DNA of 64,000 bases from Limnomonas spitsbergensis (Eukaryota > Chlorophyta > Chlorophyceae > Chlamydomonadales), in NCBI GenBank assembly GCA_037349105.1, contig JAYJMM010000114.1, positions 6,253,501 through 6,317,500 of the forward strand, given 5' to 3'. The notes under the pieces were generated by a model that searched no databases, was not told where the DNA came from, and saw only the letters and a list, made by a program, of their open reading frames with translations. Position numbers and translations under genes: made by a program. Every line of letters begins with the position of its first letter. Position 1 is the stretch's first letter. Below, piece after piece: positions 8,949 through 19,251 of the stretch.

Positions 8949-10497
8949 CTAATATATGAAGATCAGTTGAACGAACCAGCGCTGGTTATGGAGCACTCCT
9001 CCGTGACACATCAAGGCAGCTTGTTACCTGCATATGCTGCTGCTGTGCTGCTGAAACTCCACACCATGATGAAGGGTGACTTGTTGGAAAATTGTGGGTG
9101 TCTGGTGGGTGTCTGGTGGGGACTGTTGGGTACCTGGTGGGTGAAAGGTGGGAGAAGCGGGTGTGCCTGGTTGAGCTGGGACAGGTGGTGGGGGGAGAGG
9201 GGATGTGTCTGGCCATGAGCTGGGACAGGTGGTGGGGGGAGAGGGGATGTGTCTGGCCATGAGCTGGAGCAGGTGGTGGGGGGAGAGGGGATGTGTCTGG
9301 CCATGAGCTGGAGCAGGTGGTGGGGGGAGAAGGGATGTGTCTGGCCATGAGCTGGGACAGGTGGTGGGGGGAGAGGGGATGTGTCTGGCCATGAGCTGTG
9401 ACATGTGATGGGGGGAGAGGGTATGTGTCTGGCCATGAGCTGGGACAGGTGGTGGGGGGAGAGGGGATGTGTCTGGCCATGACCTGGGACATGTGATGGG
9501 GGGAGAGGGGATGTGTCTGGCCATGAGCTGGGACAGGTGGTGGGGGGAGAGGGGATGTGTCTGGCCATGAGCTGGGACAGGTGGTGGGGGGGGAGGGGAT
9601 GTGTCTGGCCAAGAGCTGGGGCAGGTGGTGGGGGGAGAGGGGATGTGTCTGGCCATGGGCTGGGACAGGTGATGGGGGGAGAGGGGACTTGTCTGGCCTA
9701 GCTGTTCTGGGGTAAGGGTGAGGGGTGGGAGGGAGGAGGCAGGTTACTGATCCACAGCTGTTGGGTCCCCCCACCACCTGCCCCAGCTCTTGGCCAGACA
9801 CATCCCCTCCCCCCCCACCACCTGCCCCAGCTCTTGGCCAGACACATCCCCTCCCCCCCCACCACCTGTCCCAGCTCATGGCCAGACACATCCCCTCTCC
9901 CCCCACCACCTGTCCCAGCTCATGGCCAGACACATCCCCTCTCCCCCCATCACATGTCCCAGGTCATGGCCAGACACATCCCCTCTCCCCCCACCACCTG
10001 TCCCAGCTCATGGCCAGACACATCCCCTCTCCCCCCATCACATGTCACAGCTCATGGCCAGACACATCCCCTCTCCCCCCACCACCTGTCCCAGCTCATG
10101 GCCAGACACATCCCTTCTCCCCCCACCACCTGCTCCAGCTCATGGCCAGACACATCCCCTCTCCCCCCACCACCTGCTCCAGCTCATGGCCAGACACATC
10201 CCCTCTCCCCCCACCACCTGTCCCAGCTCATGGCCAGACACATCCCCTCTCCCCCCACCACCTGTCCCAGCTCAACCAGGCACACCCGCTTCTCCCACCT
10301 TTCACCCACCAGGTACCCAACAGTCCCCACCAGACACCCACCAGACACCCACAATTTTCCAACAAGTCACCCTTCATCATGGTGTGGAGTTTCAGCAGCA
10401 CAGCAGCAGCATATGCAGGTAACAAGCTGCCTTGATGTGTCACGGAGGAGTGCTCCATAACCAGCGCTGGTTCGTTCAACTGATCTTCATATATTAG
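8949..10497. repeat. inner inverted repeat, arms 8949-9656 and 9790-10497
   Basis: The 708-bp arms are reverse complements centred on 9723, with one amino-acid-level difference noticed over 633 bp. The 133-bp spacer carries the CTGATCCACAGCTGTT segment and the junction near 9762-9766. The arms contain the 44-bp array, E1b and E4 (inverted E4 at 9028-9050, forward E4 at 10396-10418). Confidence 0.85.
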
Positions 10498-12102
10498 TAC
10501 GGCAGTAAAGCTGCTTAAATCTGGTGATAGGGGAACATGTGAGGAAAACGCAACTAATATATGAAGATCAGTTGAACGAACCAGCGCTGGTTATGGAGCA
10601 CTCCTCCGTGACACATCAAGGCAGCTTGTTACCTGCATATGCTGCTGCTGTGCTGCTGAAACTCCACACCATGATGAAGGGTGACTTGTTGGAAAATTGT
10701 GGGTGTCTGGTGGGTGTCTGGTGGGGACTGTTGGGTACCTGGTGGGTGAAAGGTGGGAGAAGCGGGTGTGCCTGGTTGAGCTGGGACAGGTGGTGGGGGG
10801 AGAGGGGATGTGTCTGGCCATGAGCTGGGACAGGTGGTGGGGGGAGAGGGGATGTGTCTGGCCATGAGCTGGAGCAGGTGGTGGGGGGAGAGGGGATGTG
10901 TCTGGCCATGAGCTGGAGCAGGTGGTGGGGGGAGAAGGGATGTGTCTGGCCATGAGCTGGGACAGGTGGTGGGGGGAGAGGGGATGTGTCTGGCCATGAG
11001 CTGTGACATGTGATGGGGGGAGAGGGTATGTGTCTGGCCATGAGCTGGGACAGGTGGTGGGGGGAGAGGGGATGTGTCTGGCCATGACCTGGGACATGTG
11101 ATGGGGGGAGAGGGGATGTGTCTGGCCATGAGCTGGGACAGGTGGTGGGGGGAGAGGGGATGTGTCTGGCCATGAGCTGGGACAGGTGGTGGGGGGGGAG
11201 GGGATGTGTCTGGCCAAGAGCTGGGCAGGTGGTGGGGGGAGAGGGGATGTGTCTGGCCATGGGCTGGGACAGGTGATGGGGGGAGAGGGGACTTGTCTGG
11301 CCTAGCTGTTCTGGGGTAAGGGTGAGGGGTGGGAGGGAGGAGGCAGGTTACTGATCCACAGCTGTTGGGTCCCCCCACCACCTGCCCCAGCTCTTGGCCA
11401 GACACATCCCCTCCCCCCCCACCACCTGCCCCAGCTCTTGGCCAGACACATCCCCTCCCCCCCCACCACCTGTCCCAGCTCATGGCCAGACACATCCCCT
11501 CTCCCCCCCACCACCTGTCCCAGCTCATGGCCAGACACATCCCCTCTCCCCCCATCACATGTCCCAGGTCATGGCCAGACACATCCCCTCTCCCCCCACC
11601 ACCTGTCCCAGCTCATGGCCAGACACATCCCCTCTCCCCCCATCACATGTCACAGCTCATGGCCAGACACATCCCCTCTCCCCCCACCACCTGTCCCAGC
11701 TCATGGCCAGACACATCCCTTCTCCCCCCACCACCTGCTCCAGCTCATGGCCAGACACATCCCCTCTCCCCCCACCACCTGCTCCAGCTCATGGCCAGAC
11801 ACATCCCCTCTCCCCCCACCACCTGTCCCAGCTCATGGCCAGACACATCCCCTCTCCCCCCACCACCTGTCCCAGCTCAACCAGGCACACCCGCTTCTCC
11901 CACCTTTCACCCACCAGGTACCCAACAGTCCCCACCAGACACCCACCAGACACCCACAATTTTCCAACAAGTCACCCTTCATCATGGTGTGGAGTTTCAG
12001 CAGCACAGCAGCAGCATATGCAGGTAACAAGCTGCCTTGATGTGTCACGGAGGAGTGCTCCATAACCAGCGCTGGTTCGTTCAACTGATCTTCATATATT
12101 AG
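10498..12102. repeat. second copy of the 1605-bp palindromic segment
   Basis: It is a direct repeat of 8893-10497, so it again holds a reverse block (E4 inverted at 10633-10655) and a forward block (E4 at 12001-12023) around a spacer near 11262-11394. It differs from copy 1 by small indels, such as one G lost near 11225. The duplication junction ATATTAG|TACGGCAG is at 10497/10498. After 12102 the sequence continues as a normal unit. Confidence 0.8.
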
Positions 12103-12410
12103 TTGCGTTTTCCTCACATGTTCCCCTATCACCAGATTTAAGCAGCTTTACTGCCGTAAAGCTGTTCCCCTATCACCAGATTTAAGCAGTAAAGCTGTAG
12201 AAGGAGGAGTCACAGCCAGCCTTTGCACTGCATCATGCACAAGTATGATACTTTTACCTGCTGGATACCTGTACCTCAGGCCCACTGGGCAGTACATACC
12301 CCTACGAATTCTCTTAAAAATAAAGTATTTTGCTGGGACCCTGATTATGCTCATGGATATTCTCAGCTACACACCCCAGCACACTTGAATATCCTCAGCT
12401 ACACACCCCT
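12103..12410 (+). repeat. unit tail joining the palindrome to U1
   Basis: The normal unit tail runs from TTGCGTTTTCCTCAC to CACACCCCT. It includes two direct copies of TTCCCCTATCACC(A/T)GATTTAAGCAG and a small hairpin, AGCTTTAC-TGCC-GTAAAGCT. Every full unit ends with this segment. Confidence 0.75.
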
Positions 12411-14054
12411 GTAGCGATGAATCAGCTACAGTCCACCGATGAATCATCTACATGCCAGCGATTAATCAGCTACAGGCCAGCGATTCATCAGCCACAGTTC
12501 AGCGATGAATCAGCCACATTTCAGCGATGAATCAGCCACAGTCCAGCGATGAATCAGCCACAGTCCAGCCATTAATCAGCCACAGTCCAGCCATTAATGA
12601 GCCACAGTCCAACGCAGTTTTAGGCTGCCCATCCTACCTTTCTTGCCCCATCTCATGTCCCCATTCTTCCTCTCACAGGGGAAATTTCTGAGATCAAGGA
12701 CAACATGAAGGACAGCAACAACTGGGAGCCTCATCAGGAGGACCCGTGCATCAAGAGTTGGGCAACAGCTGGGGGGCTCAGTCATCCATCATTCACCCAC
12801 CAGGTACCCTCCATTAATCAGCCGAAGTCCAGCGATCAGCTGCCTAGGTCATGCAGTCCACATCTCCCCCTTTGTTGCCTAGCACCTGTCAGATACACTC
12901 TGATTTCAGGAGCCCAGCAGCAGCATGTGCAGGTAAATGCTGCCTTGAGGTCTCATAGGGAGAGGTCTCCAGAACCAAAATGCGCGTGTTTGTGCATCCG
13001 TCACTTCGTAGCTTTCGTATATTGTGTCTTGCACACTTTAATCAAAGCACCCATACCAAAGATAAAATCTGTAGGAGTAGGAGTTGTGAGTCAACCTGGG
13101 CATTGCTTGCTGTACCTGCCTTGTACCATCCATGTATTAAGATGTATATGAGGCCCACATGGCAGTACAGTATCCTTAGAAAATTCGCAAACCCTGCATT
13201 GCCTGAACCCTTCAGCTTTCCTCTCAATTCCTAGGTCCTGAGCCATCCAGCCTGGCCACCAACCCTGGATCCTGGGTCCTCCAGCCTTGCACTCAACCCC
13301 TGGGTCCTAAACCCTCCAGCCTTGCACTCAACCCCTGGGTCCTAAACCCTCCAGCCCACTGGGCAGTACAACTCGTAAGAATATTATGGAACCCTGACCC
13401 CTCGTGTGCTAGGCTGCACATCCTACCCCTTATTCTCAGAACAGCTGTGGATCAGTCAGCTGCCTCCTCCCTCCCACCCCTCACCCTTACCCCAGAACAG
13501 CTGTGGATCAGTAACCTGCCTCCTCCCTCCCACCCCTCACCCTTACCCCAGAACAGCTAGGCCAGACAAGTCCCCTCTCCCCCCATCACCTGTCCCAGCC
13601 CATGGCCAGACACATCCCCTCTCCCCCCACCACCTGCCCCAGCTCATGGCCAGACACATCCCCTCCCCCCCCACCACCTGTCCCAGCCAGAACGACTATG
13701 GATCAGTCAGCTGCATCCTCCCTCCCAACCCTCACCCTTACCCTCCTCACCTCTGCACCTGCCAGCCATGCTCACCTCTGCACCTGCCAGCCCTCCTCAC
13801 CTCTGCACTTGCCTCCACCTTGCTGGTCAGGGCCATTTACATTTTTGGCATTTTGGTCAGCTGCTTCATATACTTTCACTCCACACCTGGCCAGCTCTCC
13901 ACCTACTTACTGTCCCTTTCTTCCCTATTTTCAGAAGATCAACCAACATCCCAAGTCTCCAACCAAGAGGCCTATCATCTTGCAAGCTCAAGTCCACGTT
14001 CCCGCCGGTAAGCACCGAATAAATGCACCAAATAAATGCACCTCAATGCCCTGC

Positions 14055-14954
14055 CCCCATCACCTGTCCCAGCTCATGGGCAGACACATCCCCTCTCCCC
14101 CCATCACCTGTCCCAGCTCATGGCCAGACACATCCCCTCTCCCCCCCCCCACCTGCTCCAGCTCATGGCCAGACACATCCCCTCTCCCCCCCACCACCTG
14201 TCCCAGCTCATGGCCAGACACATCCCCTCTCCCCCCACCACCTGTCCCAGCTCATGGCCAGACACATCCCCTCTCCCCCCATCACCTGTCCCAGCTCATG
14301 GCCAGACACATCCCCTCTCCCCCCACCACCTGCTCCAGCTCATGGCCAGACACATCCCCTCTCCCCCCACCACCTGTCCCAGCTCATGGCTAGGCACATC
14401 CCCTCTCCCCCCACCACCTGCCCCAGCTCATGGCCAGACACATCCCCTCTCCCCCCACCACCTGTCCCAGCTCATGGCCAGACACATCCCCTCTCCCCCC
14501 ATCACCTGTCCCAGCTCCTGGCCAGACACATCCCCTCTCCCCCCATCACATGTCCCAGCTCATGGCCAGACACATCCCCTCTCCCCCCACCACCTCTCCC
14601 AGCTCATGGCCAGGCACATCCCCTCTCCCCCCATCACATGTCCCAGGTCATGGCCAGACACATCCCCTCTCCCCCCACCACCTGTCCCAGCTCATGGCCA
14701 GACACATCCCCTCTCCCCCCATCACATGTCCCAGCTCATGGCCAGACACATCCCCTCTCCCCCCACCACCTCTCCCAACTCATGGCCAGGCACATCCCCT
14801 CTCCCCCCACCACCTGCTCCAGCTCATGGCCAGACACATCCCCTCTCCCCCCACCACCTGCTCCAGCTCATGGCCAGACACATCCCCTCTCCCCCCACCA
14901 CCTGTCCCAGCTCATGGCCAGACACATCCCCTCTCCCCCCACCACCTGTCCCAG
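14055..14954 (+). repeat. 44-bp minisatellite (U1 copy)
   Basis: The unit runs from CTCATGGCCAGACACATCCC through a C/T tract to CACCTGTCCCAG. Variants have ATCACATG, CACCTGCTC or CACCTGCCC near the end. There is no stop in any plus frame, and 44 is not a multiple of 3, so three long overlapping open frames appear in every unit. Each copy ends in a pyrimidine tract plus CAG, like a 3' splice site. The minus strand has G runs (GGGGGGAGAGGGG) in every copy. Confidence 0.95.
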
Positions 14955-14996
14955 CTCAACCAGGCACACCCGCTTCACCCACCTTTCACCCACCAG
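14955..14996 (+). other. E1b, 42-bp exon-like module related to the end of E1
   Basis: It follows the CAG of the last 44-bp repeat and ends TTTCACCCACCAG|GTACCCAACAG, matching the end of E1 (ATTCACCCACCAG|GTACCC). The frame reads LNQAHPLHPPFTHQ, against SHPSFTHQ in E1. Further copies: 18717-18758, 21671-21712, 25321-25362, 28442-28483, 32379-32420 and 35544-35585. Confidence 0.4.
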
Positions 14997-15079
14997 GTAC
15001 CCAACAATCCCCATTAGACACCCACCAGACACCCACAATTTTCCAACAAGTCACCCTTCATCATGGTGTGGAGTTTCAG

Positions 15080-15102
15080 CAGCACAGCAGCAGCATATGC
15101 AG
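15080..15102 (+). other. E4, 23-bp micro-exon candidate
   Basis: Acceptor-like GGTGTGGAGTTTCAG precedes it and GTAACAAGCTG follows. It contains AGCAGCAGCATATGCAG. Other forward copies are at 10396-10418, 12001-12023, 18842-18864, 21796-21818, 25446-25468, 28567-28589, 32504-32526 and 35669-35691. A CAGCAGCAG to CAGCTGCAG change marks units U4, U5 and U7. Downstream of each copy is the 14-bp perfect palindrome AACCAGCGCTGGTT. Confidence 0.35.
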
Positions 15103-15489
15103 GTAACAAGCTGCCTTGATGTGTCACGGAGGAGTGCTCCATAACCAGCGCTGGTTCGTTCAACTGATCTTCATATATTAGTTGCGTTTTCCTCACATGT
15201 TCCCCTATCACCAGATTTAAGCAGCTTTACTGCCGTAAAGCTGTTCCCCTATCACCAGATTTAAGCAGTAAAGCTGTAGAAGGAGGAGTCACAGCCAGCC
15301 TTTGCACTGCATCATGCACAAGTATGATACTTTTACCTGCTGGATACCTGTACCTCAGGCCCACTGGGCAGTACATACCCCTACGAATTCTCTTAAAAAT
15401 AAAGTATTTTGCTGGGACCCTGATTATGCTCATGGATATTCTCAGCTACACACCCCAGCACACTTGAATATCCTCAGCTACACACCCCT

Positions 15490-18400
15490 GTAGCGATGAA
15501 TCAGCTACAGTCCACCGATGAATCATCTACATGCCAGCGATTAATCAGCTACAGGCCAGCGATTCATCAGCCACAGTTCAGCGATGAATCAGCCACATTT
15601 CAGCGATGAATCAGCCACAGTCCAGCGATGAATCAGCCACAGTCCAGCCATTAATCAGCCACAGTCCAGCCATTAATGAGCCACAGTCCAGCGCTGTTTT
15701 AGGCTGCCCATCCTACCTTTCTTGCCCCATCTCATGTCCCCATTCTTCCTCTCACAGGGGAAATATCTGAGATCAAGGACAACATGAAGGACAGCAACAA
15801 CTGGGAGCCTCATCAGGAGGACCCGTGCATCAAGAGTTGGGCAACAGCTGGGGGGCTCAGTCATCCATCATTCACCCACCAGGTACCCTCCATTAATCAG
15901 CCACAGTCCAGCGATCAGCTGCCTAGGTCATGCAGTCCACATCTCCCCCTTTGTTGCCTAGCACCTGTCAGATACACTCTGATTTCAGGAGCCCAGCAGC
16001 AGCATGTGCAGGTAAATGCTGCCTTGAGGTCTCATAGGGAGAGGTCTCCAGAACCAAAATGCGCGTGTTTGTGCATCCGTCACTTCGTAGCTTTCGTATA
16101 TTGTGTCTTGCACACTTTAATCAAAGCACCCATACCAAAGATAAAATCTGTAGGAGTAGGAGTTGTGAGTCAACCTGGGCATTGCTTGCTGTACCTGCCT
16201 TGTACCATCCATGTATTAAGATGTATATGAGGCCCACATGGCAGTACAGTATCCTTAGAAAATTCGCAAACCCTGCATTGCCTGAACCCTTCAGCTTTCC
16301 TCTCAATTCCTAGGTCCTGAGCCATCCAGCCTGGCCACCAACCCTGGATCCTGGGTCCTCCAGCCTTGCACTCAACCCCTGGGTCCTAAACCCTCCAGCC
16401 TTGCACTCAACCCCTGGGTCCTAAACCCTCCAGCCTTGCACTCAACCCCTGGGTCCTAAACCCTCCAGCCCACTGGGCAGTACAACTTGTAAGAATATTC
16501 TGGAACCCTGACCCCTCGTGTGCTAGGCTGCACATCCTACCCCTTATTCTCAGAACAGCTGTGGATCAGTCAGCTGCCTCCTCCCTCCCACCCCTCACCC
16601 TTACCCCAGAACAGCTGTGGATCAGTAACCTGCCTCCTCCCTCCCACCCCTCACCCTTACCCCAGAACAGCTAGGCCAGACAAGTCCCCTCTCCCCCCAT
16701 CACCTGTCCCAGCCCATGGCCAGACACATCCCTTCTCCCCCCACCACCTGCCCCAGCTCATGGCCAGACACATCCCCTCTCCCCCCACCACCTGTCCCAG
16801 CCAGAACGACTATGGATCAGTCAGCTGCATCCTCCCTCCCAACCCTCACCCTTACCCTCCTCACCTCTGCACCTGCCAGCCATGCTCACCTCTGCACCTG
16901 CCAGCCCTCCTCACCTCTGCACTTGCCTCCACCTTGCTGGTCAGGGCCATTTACATTTTTGGCATTTTGGTCAGCTGCTTCATATACTTTCACTCCACAT
17001 CTGGCCAGCTCTCCACCTACTTACTGTCCCTTTCTTCCCTATTTTCAGAAGATCAACCAACATCCCAAGTCTCCAACCAAGAGGCCTATCATCTTGCAAG
17101 CTCAAGTCCACGTTCCCGCCGGTAAGCACCGAATAAATGCACCAAATAAATGCACCTCAATGCCCTGCCCCCATCACCTGTCCCAGCTCATGGGCAGACA
17201 CATCCCCTCTCCCCCCATCACCTGTCCCAGCTCATGGCCAGACACATCCCCTCTCCCCCCACCACCTGCTCCAGCTCATGGCCAGACACATCCCCTCTCC
17301 CCCCACCACCTGTCCCAGCTCATGGCCAGACACATCCCCTCTCCCCCCACCACCTGTCCCAGCTCATGGCCAGACACATCCCCTCTCCCCCCATCACATG
17401 TCCCAGCTCATGGCCAGACACATCCCCTCTCCCCCCATCACCTGTCCCAGCTCATGGCCAGACACATCCCCTCTCCCCCCACCACCTGCCCCAGCTCATG
17501 GCCAGACACATCCCCTCTCCCCCCACCACCTGTCCCAGCCAGAACGACTATGGATCAGTCAGCTGCATCCTCCCTCCCAACCCTCACCCTTACCCTCCTC
17601 ACCTCTGCACCTGCCAGCCATGCTCACCTCTGCACCTGCCAGCCCTCCTCACCTCTGCACTTGCCTCCACCTTGCTGGTCAGGGCCATTTACATTTTTGG
17701 CATTTTGGTCAGCTGCTTCATATACTTTCACTCCACATCTGGCCAGCTCTCCACCTACTTACTGTCCCTTTCTTCCCTATTTTCAGAAGATCAACCAACA
17801 TCCCAAGTCTCCAACCAAGAGGCCTATCATCTTGCAAGCTCAAGTCCACGTTCCCGCCGGTAAGCACCGAATAAATGCACCAAATAAATGCACCTCAATG
17901 CCCTGCCCCCATCACCTGTCCCAGCTCATGGGCAGACACATCCCCTCTCCCCCCATCACCTGTCCCAGCTCATGGCCAGACACATCCCCTCTCCCCCCAC
18001 CACCTGCTCCAGCTCATGGCCAGACACATCCCCTCTCCCCCCACCACCTGTCCCAGCTCATGGCCAGACACATCCCCTCTCCCCCCACCACCTATCCCAG
18101 CTCATGGCCAGACACATCCCCTCTCCCCCCATCACATGTCCCAGCTCATGGCCAGACACATCCCCTCTCCCCCCACCACCTGCTCCAGCTCATGGCCAGA
18201 CACATCCCCTCTCCCCCCACCACCTGTCCCAGCTCATGGCTAGGCACATCCCCTCTCCCCCCACCACCTGCCCCAGCTCATGGCCAGACACATCCCCTCT
18301 CCCCCCACCACCTGTCCCAGCTCATGGCCAGACACATCCCCTCTCCCCCCATCACATGTCCCAGCTCATGGCCAGACACATCCCCTCTCCCCCCATCACA

Positions 18401-19251
18401 TGTCCCAGGTCATGGCCAGACACATCCCCTCTCCCCCCACCACCTGTCCCAGCTCATGGCCAGACACATCCCCTCTCCCCCCATCACATGTCCCAGCTCA
18501 TGGCCAGACACATCCCCTCTCCCCCCACCACCTCTCCCAGCTCATGGCCAGGCACATCCCCTCTCCCCCCACCACCTGCTCCAGCTCATGGCCAGACACA
18601 TCCCCTCTCCCCCCACCACCTGCTCCAGCTCATGGCCAGACACATCCCCTCTCCCCCCACCACCTGTCCCAGCTCATGGCCAGACACATCCCCTCTCCCC
18701 CCACCACCTGTCCCAGCTCAACCAGGCACACCCGCTTCATCCACCTTTCACCCACCAGGTACCCAACAGTCCCCACCAGACACCCACCAGACACCCACAA
18801 TTTTCCAACAAGTCACCCTTCATCATGGTGTGGAGTTTCAGCAGCACAGCAGCAGCATATGCAGGTAACAAGCTGCCTTGATGTGTCACGGAGGAGTGCT
18901 CCATAACCAGCGCTGGTTCGTTCAACTGATCTTCATATATTAGTTGCGTTTTCCTCACATGTTCCCCTATCACCAGATTTAAGCAGCTTTACTGCCGTAA
19001 AGCTGTTCCCCTATCACCAGATTTAAGCAGTAAAGCTGTAGAAGGAGGAGTCACAGCCAGCCTTTGCACTGCATCATGCACAAGTATGATACTTCTACCT
19101 GCTGGATACCTGTACCTCAGGCCCACTGGGCAGTACATACCCCTACGAATTCTCTTAAAAATAAAGTATTTTGCTGGGACCCTGATTATGCTCATGGATA
19201 TTCTCAGCTACACACCCCAGCACACTTGAATATCCTCAGCTACACACCCCT
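15490..19251 (+). repeat. unit U2 (3762 bp) with internal 738-bp duplication
   Basis: E1 15758-15882, E2 15989-16011, E3 twice (17049-17121 and 17787-17859), E1b 18717-18758, E4 18842-18864. The E3-bearing block, including its flank CCAGAACGACTATGGATCAG and part of the 44-bp array, occurs twice 738 bp apart. The same duplication is in U6. Confidence 0.9.

Larger units (their letters stand above)
8248..12803. repeat. ~4.5-kb palindrome within the unit array
   Basis: The outer arms (about 8248-8892 and 12158-12803) are reverse complements about a centre at 10525.5. Examples: the minus-strand E1 at 8248-8372 mirrors E1 at 12679-12803, and the segment 8697-8903 mirrors 12148-12354. Inside, the order is reverse, forward, reverse, forward, because a 1605-bp palindromic segment is tandemly duplicated (8893-10497 and 10498-12102). 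Strand asymmetry flips at each junction: G-rich on the plus strand in the reverse blocks, C-rich in the forward ones. Arms are nearly identical, with few substitutions, so the event is recent or is a read or assembly fold-back artefact. Confidence 0.85.
12411..15489 (+). repeat. unit U1 (3079 bp), first complete copy
   Basis: Order: 22-bp minisatellite (12411-12620), E1 12679-12803, E2 12910-12932, two or three 35-bp repeats, E3 13935-14007, 44-bp array (about 14055-14954), E1b 14955-14996, E4 15080-15102, tail. The 84-codon frame at 12980-13234, present in every unit, is conserved only because the units are young copies. Confidence 0.9.

Noticed and set aside
12594..12785. 63-residue minus-strand frame (starts MTEPPSCCPTLDARV) repeated in each unit
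   Set aside because: It is the antisense shadow of E1 and its acceptor tract.
12980..13234. 84-residue frame conserved in all units, and a 61-residue minus frame opposite it
   Set aside because: Conservation reflects recent amplification of the whole unit; it lies in intron-like sequence, and both strands are equally conserved.
16716..18881. 721-residue proline/histidine/serine-rich open frame (similar ones at 23397-25472 and 30203-31906)
   Set aside because: It runs through the 44-bp minisatellite, E3 in the wrong frame and intron-like DNA; length tracks repeat copy number.
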